The notes beneath the pieces were generated by a model that saw only the letters and a program-made list of their open reading frames with translations, had not been told where the DNA came from and ran no database searches. From Cystobasidium ongulense (taxonomy: Eukaryota > Basidiomycota > Cystobasidiomycetes > Cystobasidiales > Cystobasidiaceae), in NCBI GenBank assembly GCA_022835595.1, contig BQUP01000006.1, positions 434,001-498,000 on the forward strand: a DNA stretch of 64,000 nucleotides, read 5' to 3'. Shown here one piece after another: positions 44,969-54,342 of the stretch (its first letter is position 1; every line of letters begins with the position of its first letter). The position numbers were made by a program, and so were the translations under genes.

Positions 44969-45394
44969 TTCGACGAGTAGACGCAGACAACAAATGCGAT
45001 ACTACTGTCAAGCACTGGCTAGCCGGCGAGTTGTTACGTATGGCTTGCGAAGGGTATATTTTCTCTTTGGCGCTGTCCTGCTTGAGGCGGTTGAGCTGGT
45101 CCTCCCAAACAACCGAGTGCCCGAGGCTGTTGAGCGAGAGGAGCAATGATATGCACGGAGGACCTTTCGAGCTGACGCCAGTACAGAATGTAGTGTGCTC
45201 TTCTTGCGAGTCTTGTCACTACTTTGTTCGACTAGAGCGGAAGAGACACACCGTTAAACGAGGTGATTTACACGTGCGGCGGCAAGATTGATCGAATACA
45301 TGATACAAAGACTCGTTGCAAAAAGTACCACAAGTTGTACCTTATCGCTACGGGCATGTTCAAGTTGTCCAGGGAGCCCTAAAGACTACAAGTA
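44969..45394. other. Intergenic region, no gene seen
   Basis: This is upstream of NSE4 and downstream of CDK8. Short frames here overlap the NSE4 5' region and show no features. Confidence 0.5.
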
Positions 45395-46940
45395 TCATGG
45401 ACGAGGCCGCTTTCGAGCGTTGGCACTCGCATTCTGTGCTACATTGACGCTAGCAGACTGACTGGCGGTTTGTCTCATCATCTGCGCTGCGCTGTGTGCC
45501 GACTGCCCTTGACTTCTCAAGCTTGCTGAAGCTAGGTGTGCGTTAGCCGCTGCAGCTGCATTTAGCTTCGGGTCGGAGTCATCATGTGTCACTTTACAGT
45601 TGTAGGGGAGAAAGGAGAGTCAGACAAACGCTCGCACTCGGAAAGTTATTTAGTAGTGTAAATGTAGCTTACCTCTTCTCATAGGGTATTGACCCGCGAC
45701 CCATGCTCTTCGACAGTCCTGGACTTTCGGCTCTTCATTCCACCACTGATGACTCAGAGCCCGTCTGGCAGATATCCGAGTGGTTGGATCGTAGGAGAGC
45801 AGTTGACTCAGGAGATCGAAGCCAGAATTATTTCCACCTCCTGCTCCTGATCCAGCTGGAGCGCGTTCCGAATACCAAGCATATAGTTTGTTGGTGGGAT
45901 AGTTTTGCAACGAGGAGAGCTGCGGCCCATCAGGTAGAGTAAATATAGAAGGACAGCGTGCCTTTGATGGTGAGCCAAGGATCTCGAAGATCTTCGTAAG
46001 CTGGTCTCGCTGGAAGGGTACACCGCCAATTTTCTTTGATCCGCCTAAAGCTCCTAGAGCAGCTGCGGCGGAGGAACCGGCAGGTTCAGGTTTTGCTTCT
46101 TCGCCTTTGAACATGGGTCTATTTGCTACGAGTTCTCCGAAAATGCATCCAACACTCCACAAGTCGACGGAAACCGTGTAGTGCCTTGCGCCAAGAAGAA
46201 GATCCGGCGGGCGATACCAGATTGTTACTACGACTTTGTCACTGGCCCAAAGGGATTGCAGAGGTGAATGATATATCCTTGCCAGACCCAAGTCAGCAAT
46301 TTTGACCGTTCCATCTGCCGTTACCAGAATATTGGCGGGTTTGAGGTCTCGGTGAATAACCCAATTGTCGTGCAAGTAGACTAGGCCATTTAGCAATTGC
46401 CAGAGCATGCTCTTGAGCGTTGGTAATGCTATAGACGTCCGGCTCGTGCTGTGATGATGTATAATCTGTAAGAAGTCGTGCTCGCTGTACTCGAAGACCA
46501 TATAGATAGCCCTGTCTTCGAGCATGACTTCGGACAGCGCAGTTATATTATCGTGGAAGAGTTCTCGATTCAGCTGCAGATGAAGCAGCGTCAGGTTCCA
46601 CGCGAAGCAGTGCAGTATGGGGTTCTCGCTTCAGTATACACACCATGATCTCCCGAATGGCGCTTTGCGAAATGCCGGAATACACAGGTCCAGAAGGGTC
46701 GTTCTCTTTATCAGGCTTGAACTTCTTGATGGCTACCAGCTGGCCAGTCGGTCTCTCAGGAGTCTGTGTAGACTTGATGATTGCCTTGTATACACGTCCG
46801 TATGTACCAGATGCTAAGAAGCCCAGGATGTTGTACTTCTCCAGCACGCCCACGCGGGCTGCATCGCGTCGCGAGCGGTAGAGCCGCATTGGGGACGTCG
46901 GCCTGACCGGGAGGGCCATCCCAGAGGTGGGCAACGGCAT
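45395..46940 (-). CDS. SSN3: CDK8/Ssn3 Mediator cyclin-dependent kinase
   Basis: This is the kinase of the Mediator CDK8 module, which with cyclin C phosphorylates transcription factors and Pol II. The start MPLPTSGMALPVRPTSP (46940) is followed by YNILGFLASGTYGRVYKA (Gly loop), LVAIKKFKPDKEND (VAIK Lys), SGISQSAIREIM (alpha-C), IYMVFEYSEHDFLQIIHHH, WVIHRDLKPANILV, KIADLGLARIYHSPLQSLW, VVVTIWYRPPDLLLGARHYT and SVDLWSVGCIFGELVANRP. Next are VPFQRDQLTKIFEILGSP and LLSYDPTTRISARRAL. A last exon adds a Gln/Ala/Ser tail ending RKRPRP. The HSPL...VVVT insert in the activation segment and the RHYT block identify CDK8. The canonical APE motif reads PPD here. The initiator could lie at an internal Met (MALPVRP or MRLYRSR). 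Confidence 0.93.
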
Positions 46941-47167
46941 CCTAAGCTGCTGCCTGCCGTCTTTGCTGTCATTGAGCAGGATCCATTACGCCGATCACGC
47001 TTTGACTGACGCTTGAGTGAAGCCAACCTGGGCCTCAGTATTCTCTGAGTTCTTTGTTCTGGACAGCACAGTATGAGAAATTCATGATAATACATCGTCA
47101 ATGCACCGAATTCATGCTATGCTACAAATCTATGCATTCTATGTGCTTGGTGCAATGTACGCAGACA

Positions 47168-49954
47168 TTACTTGGACTGACTGGCCTTCGCTTCATCAGC
47201 GGCCTCTTTTTCGGCTTCTCGCTCAGCTTCTTCTTCTAGCCTTTCTCTACCCTTCTTCAATGCTTCGGAACTTGCAAGTAACTGGGTAAGTACCTGCAGA
47301 GGGGCGTTAGGCAATACATATAAACAGATTAGGTGGTCTCGACTTACAAAAGTGGCGAATCTCGCATCAGACCAGTACGAGGCATGGCTCAATAGCATGG
47401 CATAGTACTCGCTAAAGCCCTCCTGAGTCAGATAGAAATCTACTGTTCCTTGGGGATTTAGGCCCAGCATTCGAGCTTCTGCTCTGTTAAAGCGCCTGAG
47501 TTCACGTATGTCCATTTCTGTCGTAGCTTGCCTCTTTGTCTTAGGACGTTGAACTTTAGTTGCATCCTCTCCTGTCAGGGTTCTTTGCAATACTGATTGA
47601 TTCTCTTCTTCTTCCTCCTCTGCCTTATCCTTTTGGTCTTGCTGCTGCTGTTGGGCTGTCGAGGACGAGCCAAAAGTTGACATGATGCTGCCGAGAAAGG
47701 TGCTTACTTTGCCAGAGTAGTCTGACAAAAGCGTTGATGTGATGGTACTGACGGGCTGTGGCTTGACAATCTTGGCATACTCTGAATCCACGCAAGCATT
47801 CAAACAACACGCGACCGGATCGACCATATTGTAGACATTGTAAAGATTGTCAATGGCCATGCACCCATATCTGCCCGTTTTGTCAAGTGCTACGTCCGAT
47901 GTAGCGTCTTTTGTCCGTTCCCGCCCTTTTCGAGGTATGAGTTGACCTCGATTGAGGAAGAACATATACGCTACCGGACTCCCCAGGAAGAACAATGAAG
48001 AAACATCGAAAACGAAGTGCTTGTCAAAGTCTTGAGGCGATGGATTCTTTGGGACATGAGTTGGTTGATTTGACAGAATGTCGGTAGCTAGTGCGGTTCC
48101 TAGCGAGTGGGCTATGATTGATACCTTCCCCTTGAAGTCTGGATTTCGCTTGCAGAACAGTCGGTAAATCCTATTCGCATCTCTGACCACTGTCGATGTC
48201 ATCTTGTCTCGATGATGTGACAGATAGAAAGCCAAGTCCATCCCGACCCCCGACACCAAGGTTCTCACGAATGGTATTGAGCCTTGAACCTGTACATCTT
48301 CCAAAGTGAACGTATTATCATAAGTGGGATCTTGCGTTTCCTTCTCCTCCATTTCATCGAATTGCAGAGAGCTTCGCCATTGGAGAGGAATGAACTGTAG
48401 CCGCTTGTTGCCCGCAAGTTGTGATATCGCAGGGTCTCTCACTTTCTTGTTGCATTGTTTGCGCAGCTGATTGATAGCATGTACGATATTAAAAGAATCA
48501 TAGGTGACTGCCAATTTTTGTCCTATACCGTGAATGACCAGCACTAGCTCAGCCAACTCGGCCTCAGAGCCATCTTCTGTGCTCTTGTCTTCGTCCATGG
48601 CTTCTGCTGTAGTATTGCTATCCCCTTTCTCGGTGGTTTCCACACCCGATTTAGACGAGCTCGTGAACCGGTTCTTGAAAGCGAAGAGACTGCCAAGCGC
48701 GCTGCTCTTGGTAGTATCGGACTCCTTCACGCTTGAGCCAGCTTCCCGGCCGTCCACCTTGAGGTCCTTCTGGAGCTTCAGCGAGGCTTGCTGTTTGATA
48801 TCGGCTGCCTTGCTTGCTAGCTTGTCGACCTCACCCTTTGCTTTGCTTGGAGATTTATGTGTCGAGGTAGCACCGGATACGCTCTGGCTGTGGGCAAGCA
48901 CGGCATCATAGCCGCGATACACCAGGGTTCCTCCGCTCGAATGGCCTTTGTCCCGTAGGAAGCTTGTTAAGAAAGACTTCGATAACCGCGCCGGTAGATT
49001 TCTGGCATATATACGAGCACTTGATTTGCCTTGAAATATCACGTCTACACCGACATCCGACATGCTATGTTTGAGTTTGGCTTCGGCCTCTGGTCCGAAT
49101 TCGAGAGCACTGCGCAGCTCATCTTCGTAGGATGAGTCGTAAGGCTTGATGGTAGTATAAGCCTCCTCGAGGTAGTGTGCCAGGAGTGGGTCGACAGGGT
49201 AGAACTTGCTAAGGTTGGTGGCTGAGTAGAACCAGGTTGCGCGCAATATCCCTATTCGGGAACCTTTCCAGAAGACAGGATAGAGCGACCAGTTCTTGAC
49301 ATCGGCACTGAAGAGGTAATCTTGCGATACATGGACGATATGCGTCTGGTCCTCGTGCCCTTGATCAGCTATATAACCTTCGCCATACGCATCATCCTCT
49401 TCGTCCTTGTCTTCAAGTGCGCTGTCAATGGGCTCCGAATGCGCAGCCGACTTGTCAGCTTTGACATCCGGTTTGATCTTGTCTGGACGCCGTGCCTGGA
49501 CTACTGAACCTCGTCTACTAGAAGCAGGACTGCTTTTCCCAGAGGCCGTTCCTGCCTTTGCGTTCCTCGTCCGCCACGCTCTTTCACGTTCGTCGGGCTC
49601 CAGGTGTTGCCACGCATTCTCGAGACGCTTGTTTTCTGCATCTGTGAAGGACCGGTACACGCTGGGAGCAACGGCATTGGAGCTTGACGCTAGAGGTACA
49701 GCTGTCAGATCGTCCAGCTCTGGTCCGCCTGTGTCACAAAGTAGCGTGAGTATACTCGTCAGTATCGATTGTCTCGCAACGAAGGCGCGCCACGCACCAT
49801 GCAGCCAGCGATAGATGAGCTGCGGCACCTCGGAGTACTCGTCCTGCTGCGATGTCATGGTGACCATTCCGTTGGCATGTCCCGACTTGTAGATTCGCGA
49901 GAGCACAATCAAGAGCCATGCTGTGCGTGCTGTCGCTTTAGCAACAAGCCGCAA
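47168..49954 (-). CDS. DDHD-domain phospholipase (PA-PLA1 family)
   Basis: This is a nearly intronless frame of about 900 codons. Members hydrolyse phosphatidic acid or other phospholipids on ER, Golgi or mitochondria. The N-terminal part has YRSFTDAENKRLENAWQHL and a Lys/Glu-rich linker, then VSQDYLFSADVKNWSLYPV, FWKGSRIGILRATWFYS and HYLEEAYTTIKPYDSSYEDE. The lipase part has LAELVLVIHGIGQKLAV, RLQFIPLQWRSSLQF, KVSIIAHSLGTALATDIL with the nucleophile Ser, the DDHD region FDVSSLFFLGSPVAYMFFL and CMAIDNLYNVYNMVDPVACC, then TVDFYLTQEGFSEYYAMLL. The GxSxG motif begins with Ala. A 54-nt GTAAGT...CTCTGCAG intron (about 47297-47350) interrupts the C-terminal end in phase without a stop. The start at 49954 is the longest; MVTMTSQQDEYSEVPQL at about 49867 is more protein-like. 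Confidence 0.9.
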   Translation of the reverse strand: MRLVAKATARTAWLLIVLSRIYKSGHANGMVTMTSQQDEYSEVPQLIYRWLHGAWRAFVARQSILTSILTLLCDTGGPELDDLTAVPLASSSNAVAPSVYRSFTDAENKRLENAWQHLEPDERERAWRTRNAKAGTASGKSSPASSRRGSVVQARRPDKIKPDVKADKSAAHSEPIDSALEDKDEEDDAYGEGYIADQGHEDQTHIVHVSQDYLFSADVKNWSLYPVFWKGSRIGILRATWFYSATNLSKFYPVDPLLAHYLEEAYTTIKPYDSSYEDELRSALEFGPEAEAKLKHSMSDVGVDVIFQGKSSARIYARNLPARLSKSFLTSFLRDKGHSSGGTLVYRGYDAVLAHSQSVSGATSTHKSPSKAKGEVDKLASKAADIKQQASLKLQKDLKVDGREAGSSVKESDTTKSSALGSLFAFKNRFTSSSKSGVETTEKGDSNTTAEAMDEDKSTEDGSEAELAELVLVIHGIGQKLAVTYDSFNIVHAINQLRKQCNKKVRDPAISQLAGNKRLQFIPLQWRSSLQFDEMEEKETQDPTYDNTFTLEDVQVQGSIPFVRTLVSGVGMDLAFYLSHHRDKMTSTVVRDANRIYRLFCKRNPDFKGKVSIIAHSLGTALATDILSNQPTHVPKNPSPQDFDKHFVFDVSSLFFLGSPVAYMFFLNRGQLIPRKGRERTKDATSDVALDKTGRYGCMAIDNLYNVYNMVDPVACCLNACVDSEYAKIVKPQPVSTITSTLLSDYSGKVSTFLGSIMSTFGSSSTAQQQQQDQKDKAEEEEEENQSVLQRTLTGEDATKVQRPKTKRQATTEMDIRELRRFNRAEARMLGLNPQGTVDFYLTQEGFSEYYAMLLSHASYWSDARFATFVSRDHLICLYVLPNAPLQVLTQLLASSEALKKGRERLEEEAEREAEKEAADEAKASQSK

Positions 49955-50038
49955 GCTCGATCACTATCATTGACGCACTCATCCCATAGCTTATTGACTT
50001 CTTCTTTCGCTTAGTACACTCTACACTGGTTTCCTAAC
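49955..50038. promoter_or_regulatory. Shared divergent promoter, DDHD phospholipase / ketosamine kinase
   Basis: 84 bp lie between the outermost opposite start codons (about 170 bp if the internal phospholipase start is used). It must serve both genes. Confidence 0.45.
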
Positions 50039-51123
50039 ATGGCACGATCAGAACTGGTTGAAGCTGCCGTACGAGCTGGTCTCGGATCCGCCGATTGCTT
50101 CAAGCTCTCTGGAGATAAGCTTGTCAATACGGAAACTGGGAAGACATACATTGCCAAGCTAGCATCTGGAAACGTCGCACAGCTGATAGGAGAAGCAGAA
50201 GGCTTGAAAAGAATGGGCAAAACCTCGCCTGGTCTGGTACCCAAGCTGCACATCTTTGAGACACAGCATAATGGGACCAAAGCGCTATTCATTTCGGATT
50301 ACATACACTTAGGTGGTGCGGGTGGAAATGCAATGGTTCGCTTAGCTGATAAAATGGCAAACGAGCTTCACAATCCCGACAAACAGCTAAAGGATGTGAA
50401 AGGATTCGGTTTCCCGGTTCCTACTCATTGTGGCGTTACGGAACAAGACAATACTTGGGAGTGAGCATCAGCAACTTATAGCCGCTTGAATGTTAGACCA
50501 CTGAACACCATAACCAGATCAAACTGGATGATCTTTTGGCGGGACCGAAGACTAGGTAATATCCTTGACCAAATTGAGAAGAAGCGGGGATCCTCGGCTT
50601 CGGACATTGTCAAGCTAGGCCGCAAGGTACAAGAGAGGTTTGTCTAATTGTTTCTGCGTGTCTCTAATCAAGCTTATCACTGTATTCATCAATAGGGTGG
50701 TGCCGAAACTGCTTTCAGACTTTAGCCCGCCTCCTGAACCCGTCCTTCTGCATGGCGATTTATGGAGCGGCAACATTTCCACGGATAGCAATACTGGAGA
50801 CCCTATCCTTTACGACATGTCAAGCTACTATGGTCACAACGAAGCAGACTTTGGTATATCACAAATGTTCTCTTCTCTTACTCCTGCCTTCTACAAGAAG
50901 TATCATAGCATTCTACCGAGATCAGAACCACATTATGACGAGCGAACGAAATTATACGAACTTTATCATCATTTAAACCACTACTTGATGTTCGGGGTGA
51001 GCTGAACCTGTATATAATGCCATTGACACTGCTGACCGCCATATCTTTCGCTGATAGGGCGGATACGGGGGCGGATCCAAATCTCTTATGTCCAGCCTAC
51101 TCGCGTGGAACAGCGAAGAATAG
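50039..51123 (+). CDS. Fructosamine/ketosamine-3-kinase
   Basis: These kinases phosphorylate sugar adducts on lysines and so repair glycated proteins. The start MARSELVEAAVRAGLGSADC (50039) is followed by NTETGKTYIAKLASGN (nucleotide-binding Lys), EAEGLKRMGKTSPGLVPKL and LADKMANELHNPDKQLK. Next are GFGFPVPTHCGVTEQDN and, after introns, WMIFWRDRRLGNILDQIEK, PPEPVLLHGDLWSGN (catalytic Asp loop), ILYDMSSYYGHNEADFG (metal-binding region), FYKKYHSILPRSEPHYDER and LYELYHHLNHYLMFG. The last exon GGYGGGSKSLMSSLLAW ends with TAG at 51121-51123. The usual DPAVYYG is DMSSYYG here, which keeps the Asp. About 330 residues, normal for the family. Confidence 0.93.
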
Positions 51124-51280
51124 AAGGAAAATACAGTAGCCAGGCAGAAAGTCGAGTAGCTAGAGGTAGCTATTACTACCATGGTGATACATCCTCACGT
51201 GGCAGGTGTGGATGAGAAAGACTTTCGCCACCAAAAAAAATAAAAAACGAAAAACATTTCTGGAAGACACCAGATCCGCC

Positions 51281-51285
51281 AAAAA
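51281..51285 (-). terminator. Pol III terminator for tRNA-Glu
   Basis: A run of five T on the minus strand lies 18 nt past the tRNA 3' end. Further T-runs follow around 51233-51255 and could act as backup stops. Confidence 0.6.
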
Positions 51286-51303
51286 CAAACGACAGTTCGT
51301 AAA

Positions 51304-51387
51304 ACTCCCGGACGGGGAATCGAACCCCGATCACCGCTGACCACTTTCGATGAGAGAGCGGTATCTTGACCATTAGACGATCCAGGA
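51304..51387 (-). tRNA. tRNA-Glu (anticodon CUC) with an 11-nt intron
   Basis: The minus strand folds as a cloverleaf. The acceptor stem TCCTGGA pairs with TCCGGGA (one G-T pair), the D arm is GTCT...AGAT, the anticodon stem CCGCT pairs with AGCGG, and the T arm is CGGGG TTCGATT CCCCG. The anticodon loop region is 18 nt. Removing 11 nt (TCGAAAGTGGT) after position 37 leaves loop CTCTCAC with anticodon CTC, decoding GAG. A B box (GGTTCGATTCC) is present. The discriminator is G; CCA is not encoded. The intron is at the canonical 37/38 site. Confidence 0.92.
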
Positions 51388-51659
51388 GTGAGATACGCTG
51401 AAAATCTTCGGTGGCAAATATATCTTTCTACTATAGGGCAAGTATTCTGCAGCATAGAAGCCAACCTAGGTCATGAGTGACACGAAGGCGTACACAGTTG
51501 TCGGTTGGTCGTCTTTGTATCACGCAATACAGTGCTCCAATCCACAAATCCGCTATCTTCTGCTACTTGCCCCCTGATCCTGCATGATCTTATCAATGAG
51601 ATCTATCTAGCTCCTCTAAACATCCCCAACATCTAGAGAAGCCAAGCATACCTTTACTC

Positions 51660-53759
51660 ATGTCGTGGACGCACAGTACCTATCACACATCAAGTCATGA
51701 TAGAACTGATATACCCGTTCCATCGTGCTCAGCAACAGCTTCCTCCGAATCTCGTCCGGCAAGCGTGACGAGCACCAGCAACAAAGAACCCGCCGAAAAG
51801 CCACTGCCATCTACCAAGCGCAAGAACTTCTCCTCGTGCGATGCATGTGTACGTACTTATTGCTTGAGTCTGGGGCCAGGTTGCTTTTGCCTGTGCCTCA
51901 GGTCGAAGCCCGTGCCTGTACCTCGCTGAGCTGTGCCTTATCCGATTGCCGCCAACAGCGGCTGCGCAAGATTAGATGCAAAAAGGCTGAAAGTGCAGAG
52001 GCATGCGATGATTGTCTGGCAAAGAGTATTGCTTGCACCTTTATCTTCAAGAAAGAGAATTCGAGCAAGACCAAACGAGTTCAGCAAGCCAAAAAGGCTT
52101 TCGGGACGACCGAAAATAGAGGAGGACGCGATGTTGATAACGGACGACGCGTGAAATCTGCGCAAGGATCCGCTTCGGCCGACATTCAGCTTGTCAATTT
52201 ACCAAGACTTCTGCAGACATTTCAAGAACAGATCTGGCTTGTTGTGCCTACCACAAATGTGAGTTGTCCATAAATAGCACACGCGTTATTGACTGATTCA
52301 TTCGCTTATGCCAGTTTGAAAGACTGTGGAACATATGTCAGCAGACAAACTTCAATATACAACAGATGGAGCCTGTAGACAGGGTGAGCAATCCTTTCCC
52401 TTTGAGATGTATGACTAAACCTCGGACTGACAAGTGGCGTTCAGCTGCTCTGCATCCTTGCAGCTGCAACTGCGTTACGCGTGGAGTCCGGGCAGAACAG
52501 TTCCATGCTTTACATGTCGCTTGTCCCTGCTGGTGAACCAGATGCTACAGATTTATTACTAGAGCGAGCACTTGAATTAGTAGACTCAGAAAGCATACTT
52601 CGCGAGCCAACGATTCGCGGCCTTGAAGCTCTTCGACTGTTGATGATGTTGACATCAGAAGAGAATGCGAGGACTGGTCGGCATGGCAACAATTATCGGA
52701 GCTTCCAGTCGACATATGTAGAGCACATGCGTATCCTAGTGGAAGCTGAACAATTGTCGAGGGATCAAATTTCTACGTTTTTTCTATCTCTGATTGTCAA
52801 CGACTCGTTCGCAAGCGCAATCTCTGGTCAGATACCTGCCTTCACGGACGATGACATTGAGAATTTGGCGTTGTATATGGAAACGGACACCGCGTCGCTC
52901 CTCAACAACATTGCCAACGGAGTGTACGTACCTCACGACCACCCGAGTCGACTCCAGCTAATCATGAGTTTTGCTCACCAGACCCGGAGATCCCAGTGTG
53001 GGTTTTGATATCATATTCGGACCTCTTTGTCAGCTGGCGAGATCATTCTACAGCCGGATTACCTCTACCAGAGCAAAGAAACGCCAGAGGATCGATCTAG
53101 AATTCTTAAATGAGATTCCAGGAGAGCTGGATCGTGTGCGCAACATACTTGCCGTCTACGAAAGAAAACTTGTAGAAATATATGGAAACATCGACTTGGT
53201 CCCACCCCAGTTCACTCGAATGAGCAGCATGGTCCGCTTCATGTGTAAGCAGATGAAACCTCGTGTATGTGCCTCATGCACGTGCTGAGCGAGTCCGGTT
53301 CGCAGTCTCTATCATGCTATGCATCGCTATGGACGAATTAGAGGATGCAACTGTTCGCGAGGTCTCAGCCCAGCTGGACTTCCTGAGGCTCCAAGAGCTA
53401 CAGCAAGCGTTTCGGCGATTACAACAGAACTTCGTCGCAAGCACGCGTACCACGCTTTCACCTTTCAGGATCGACAACAACGCCCGTGCGTTTGCAGTAG
53501 TCGATGGACTGTTAGCATACGCGTCGATGAAACGACTCCGGCGCATTCTCAAATGTCCGACTGTTGAAGAAGTTGGTCAAGACAATGGGTTCTGGACAAC
53601 ACAGGAGAAGGTCACTGCATTGAATTGTGAGTAGTCTTAGCCCTGCTGGCAGAGGAAGTTGCCAACGTTTGTCGGCCTGACGCATGTACCTCATGGCTTG
53701 TTATCATCCTGCAAGTTGCCCTGTGTTATGGCAACTTGGAGAATGATCACACGCCTTGA
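51660..53759 (+). CDS. Zn2Cys6 fungal transcription factor
   Basis: The start MSWTHSTYHTSSHDRTD (51660) leads to KRKNFSSCDAC. An intron of about 105 nt lies inside the zinc cluster, and the second exon continues RLRKIRCKKAESAEACDDC and LAKSIACTF. That gives the full CX2CX6CX8CX2CX6C binuclear cluster. A basic stretch KKENSSKTKRVQQAKKA follows, then the regulatory region with QLVNLPRLLQTFQEQIW, LCILAAATALRVESGQNS, GLEALRLLMMLTSEEN, NYRSFQSTYVEHMRILVEAE and SVGFDIIFGPLCQLARSFY. The last exons are VRFAVSIMLCIAMDELED and ALCYGNLENDHTP with a stop at 53757-53759. Other splice choices at the 3' end could extend it to about 54169, where VNAYIGDVMVGGTQQHS and SEIDNFLNWNG are encoded. Target genes are unknown. 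Confidence 0.82.
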
Positions 53760-54342
53760 GATGCAAGCCTCAGGCCACAGAGTTTGGCAGCGTCTCCTGC
53801 TCCAGCCATGTCCCGTCCTGTTCTAAACACACAAAATTCGACAGTCTTCATGTACGTGGCGAATGGCCTGGCCGGATACGTGTACGCATTTTACGCTCTT
53901 CCACCGCTTCACCTCGCTAATGCGCCTTTAGCCCATCTGTGCGGGCAGATCTGCCAGAAATCGCTCATGAGGTCAATGCATATATTGGAGACGTTATGGT
54001 CGGCGGCACACAGCAACATAGCGTATCGAGCTATGGAAGGCATCATGACAATAATGACATCGGCCTTGACATCGGCCTTGACAGCATGCTTGACACTGGT
54101 GGCAGGGCTTTCGCCACGGGCGATCTTTGTATCAGTGAGATAGACAACTTTCTTAACTGGAATGGCTAGTCGGCCCAAGGAACACCTGTCACCTTTACAG
54201 AAGGATGATTTTGCACATCAACATGTCGGAGCTGATTACGGCGGTATACAAGCACGACCAAGCGAATACCAGAAATATCGAAGTGACTCTAATACAGATG
54301 AAACACATATTCTGAAGTTGCTGCAGACGAAGATCCTCTACT
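53760..54342. other. Convergent intergenic region with possible extra TF exon
   Basis: A plus-strand frame around 53939-54169 (ending SEIDNFLNWNG) looks protein-like and could be a terminal exon of the Zn2Cys6 gene or a separate small gene. It contains a 15-bp direct duplication near 54054-54083. No firm call is possible. Confidence 0.35.

Noticed and set aside
53784-54143. 119-codon plus-strand frame after the Zn2Cys6 gene
   Set aside because: Two other frames over the same bases look equally or more protein-like, and no domain supports any of them.
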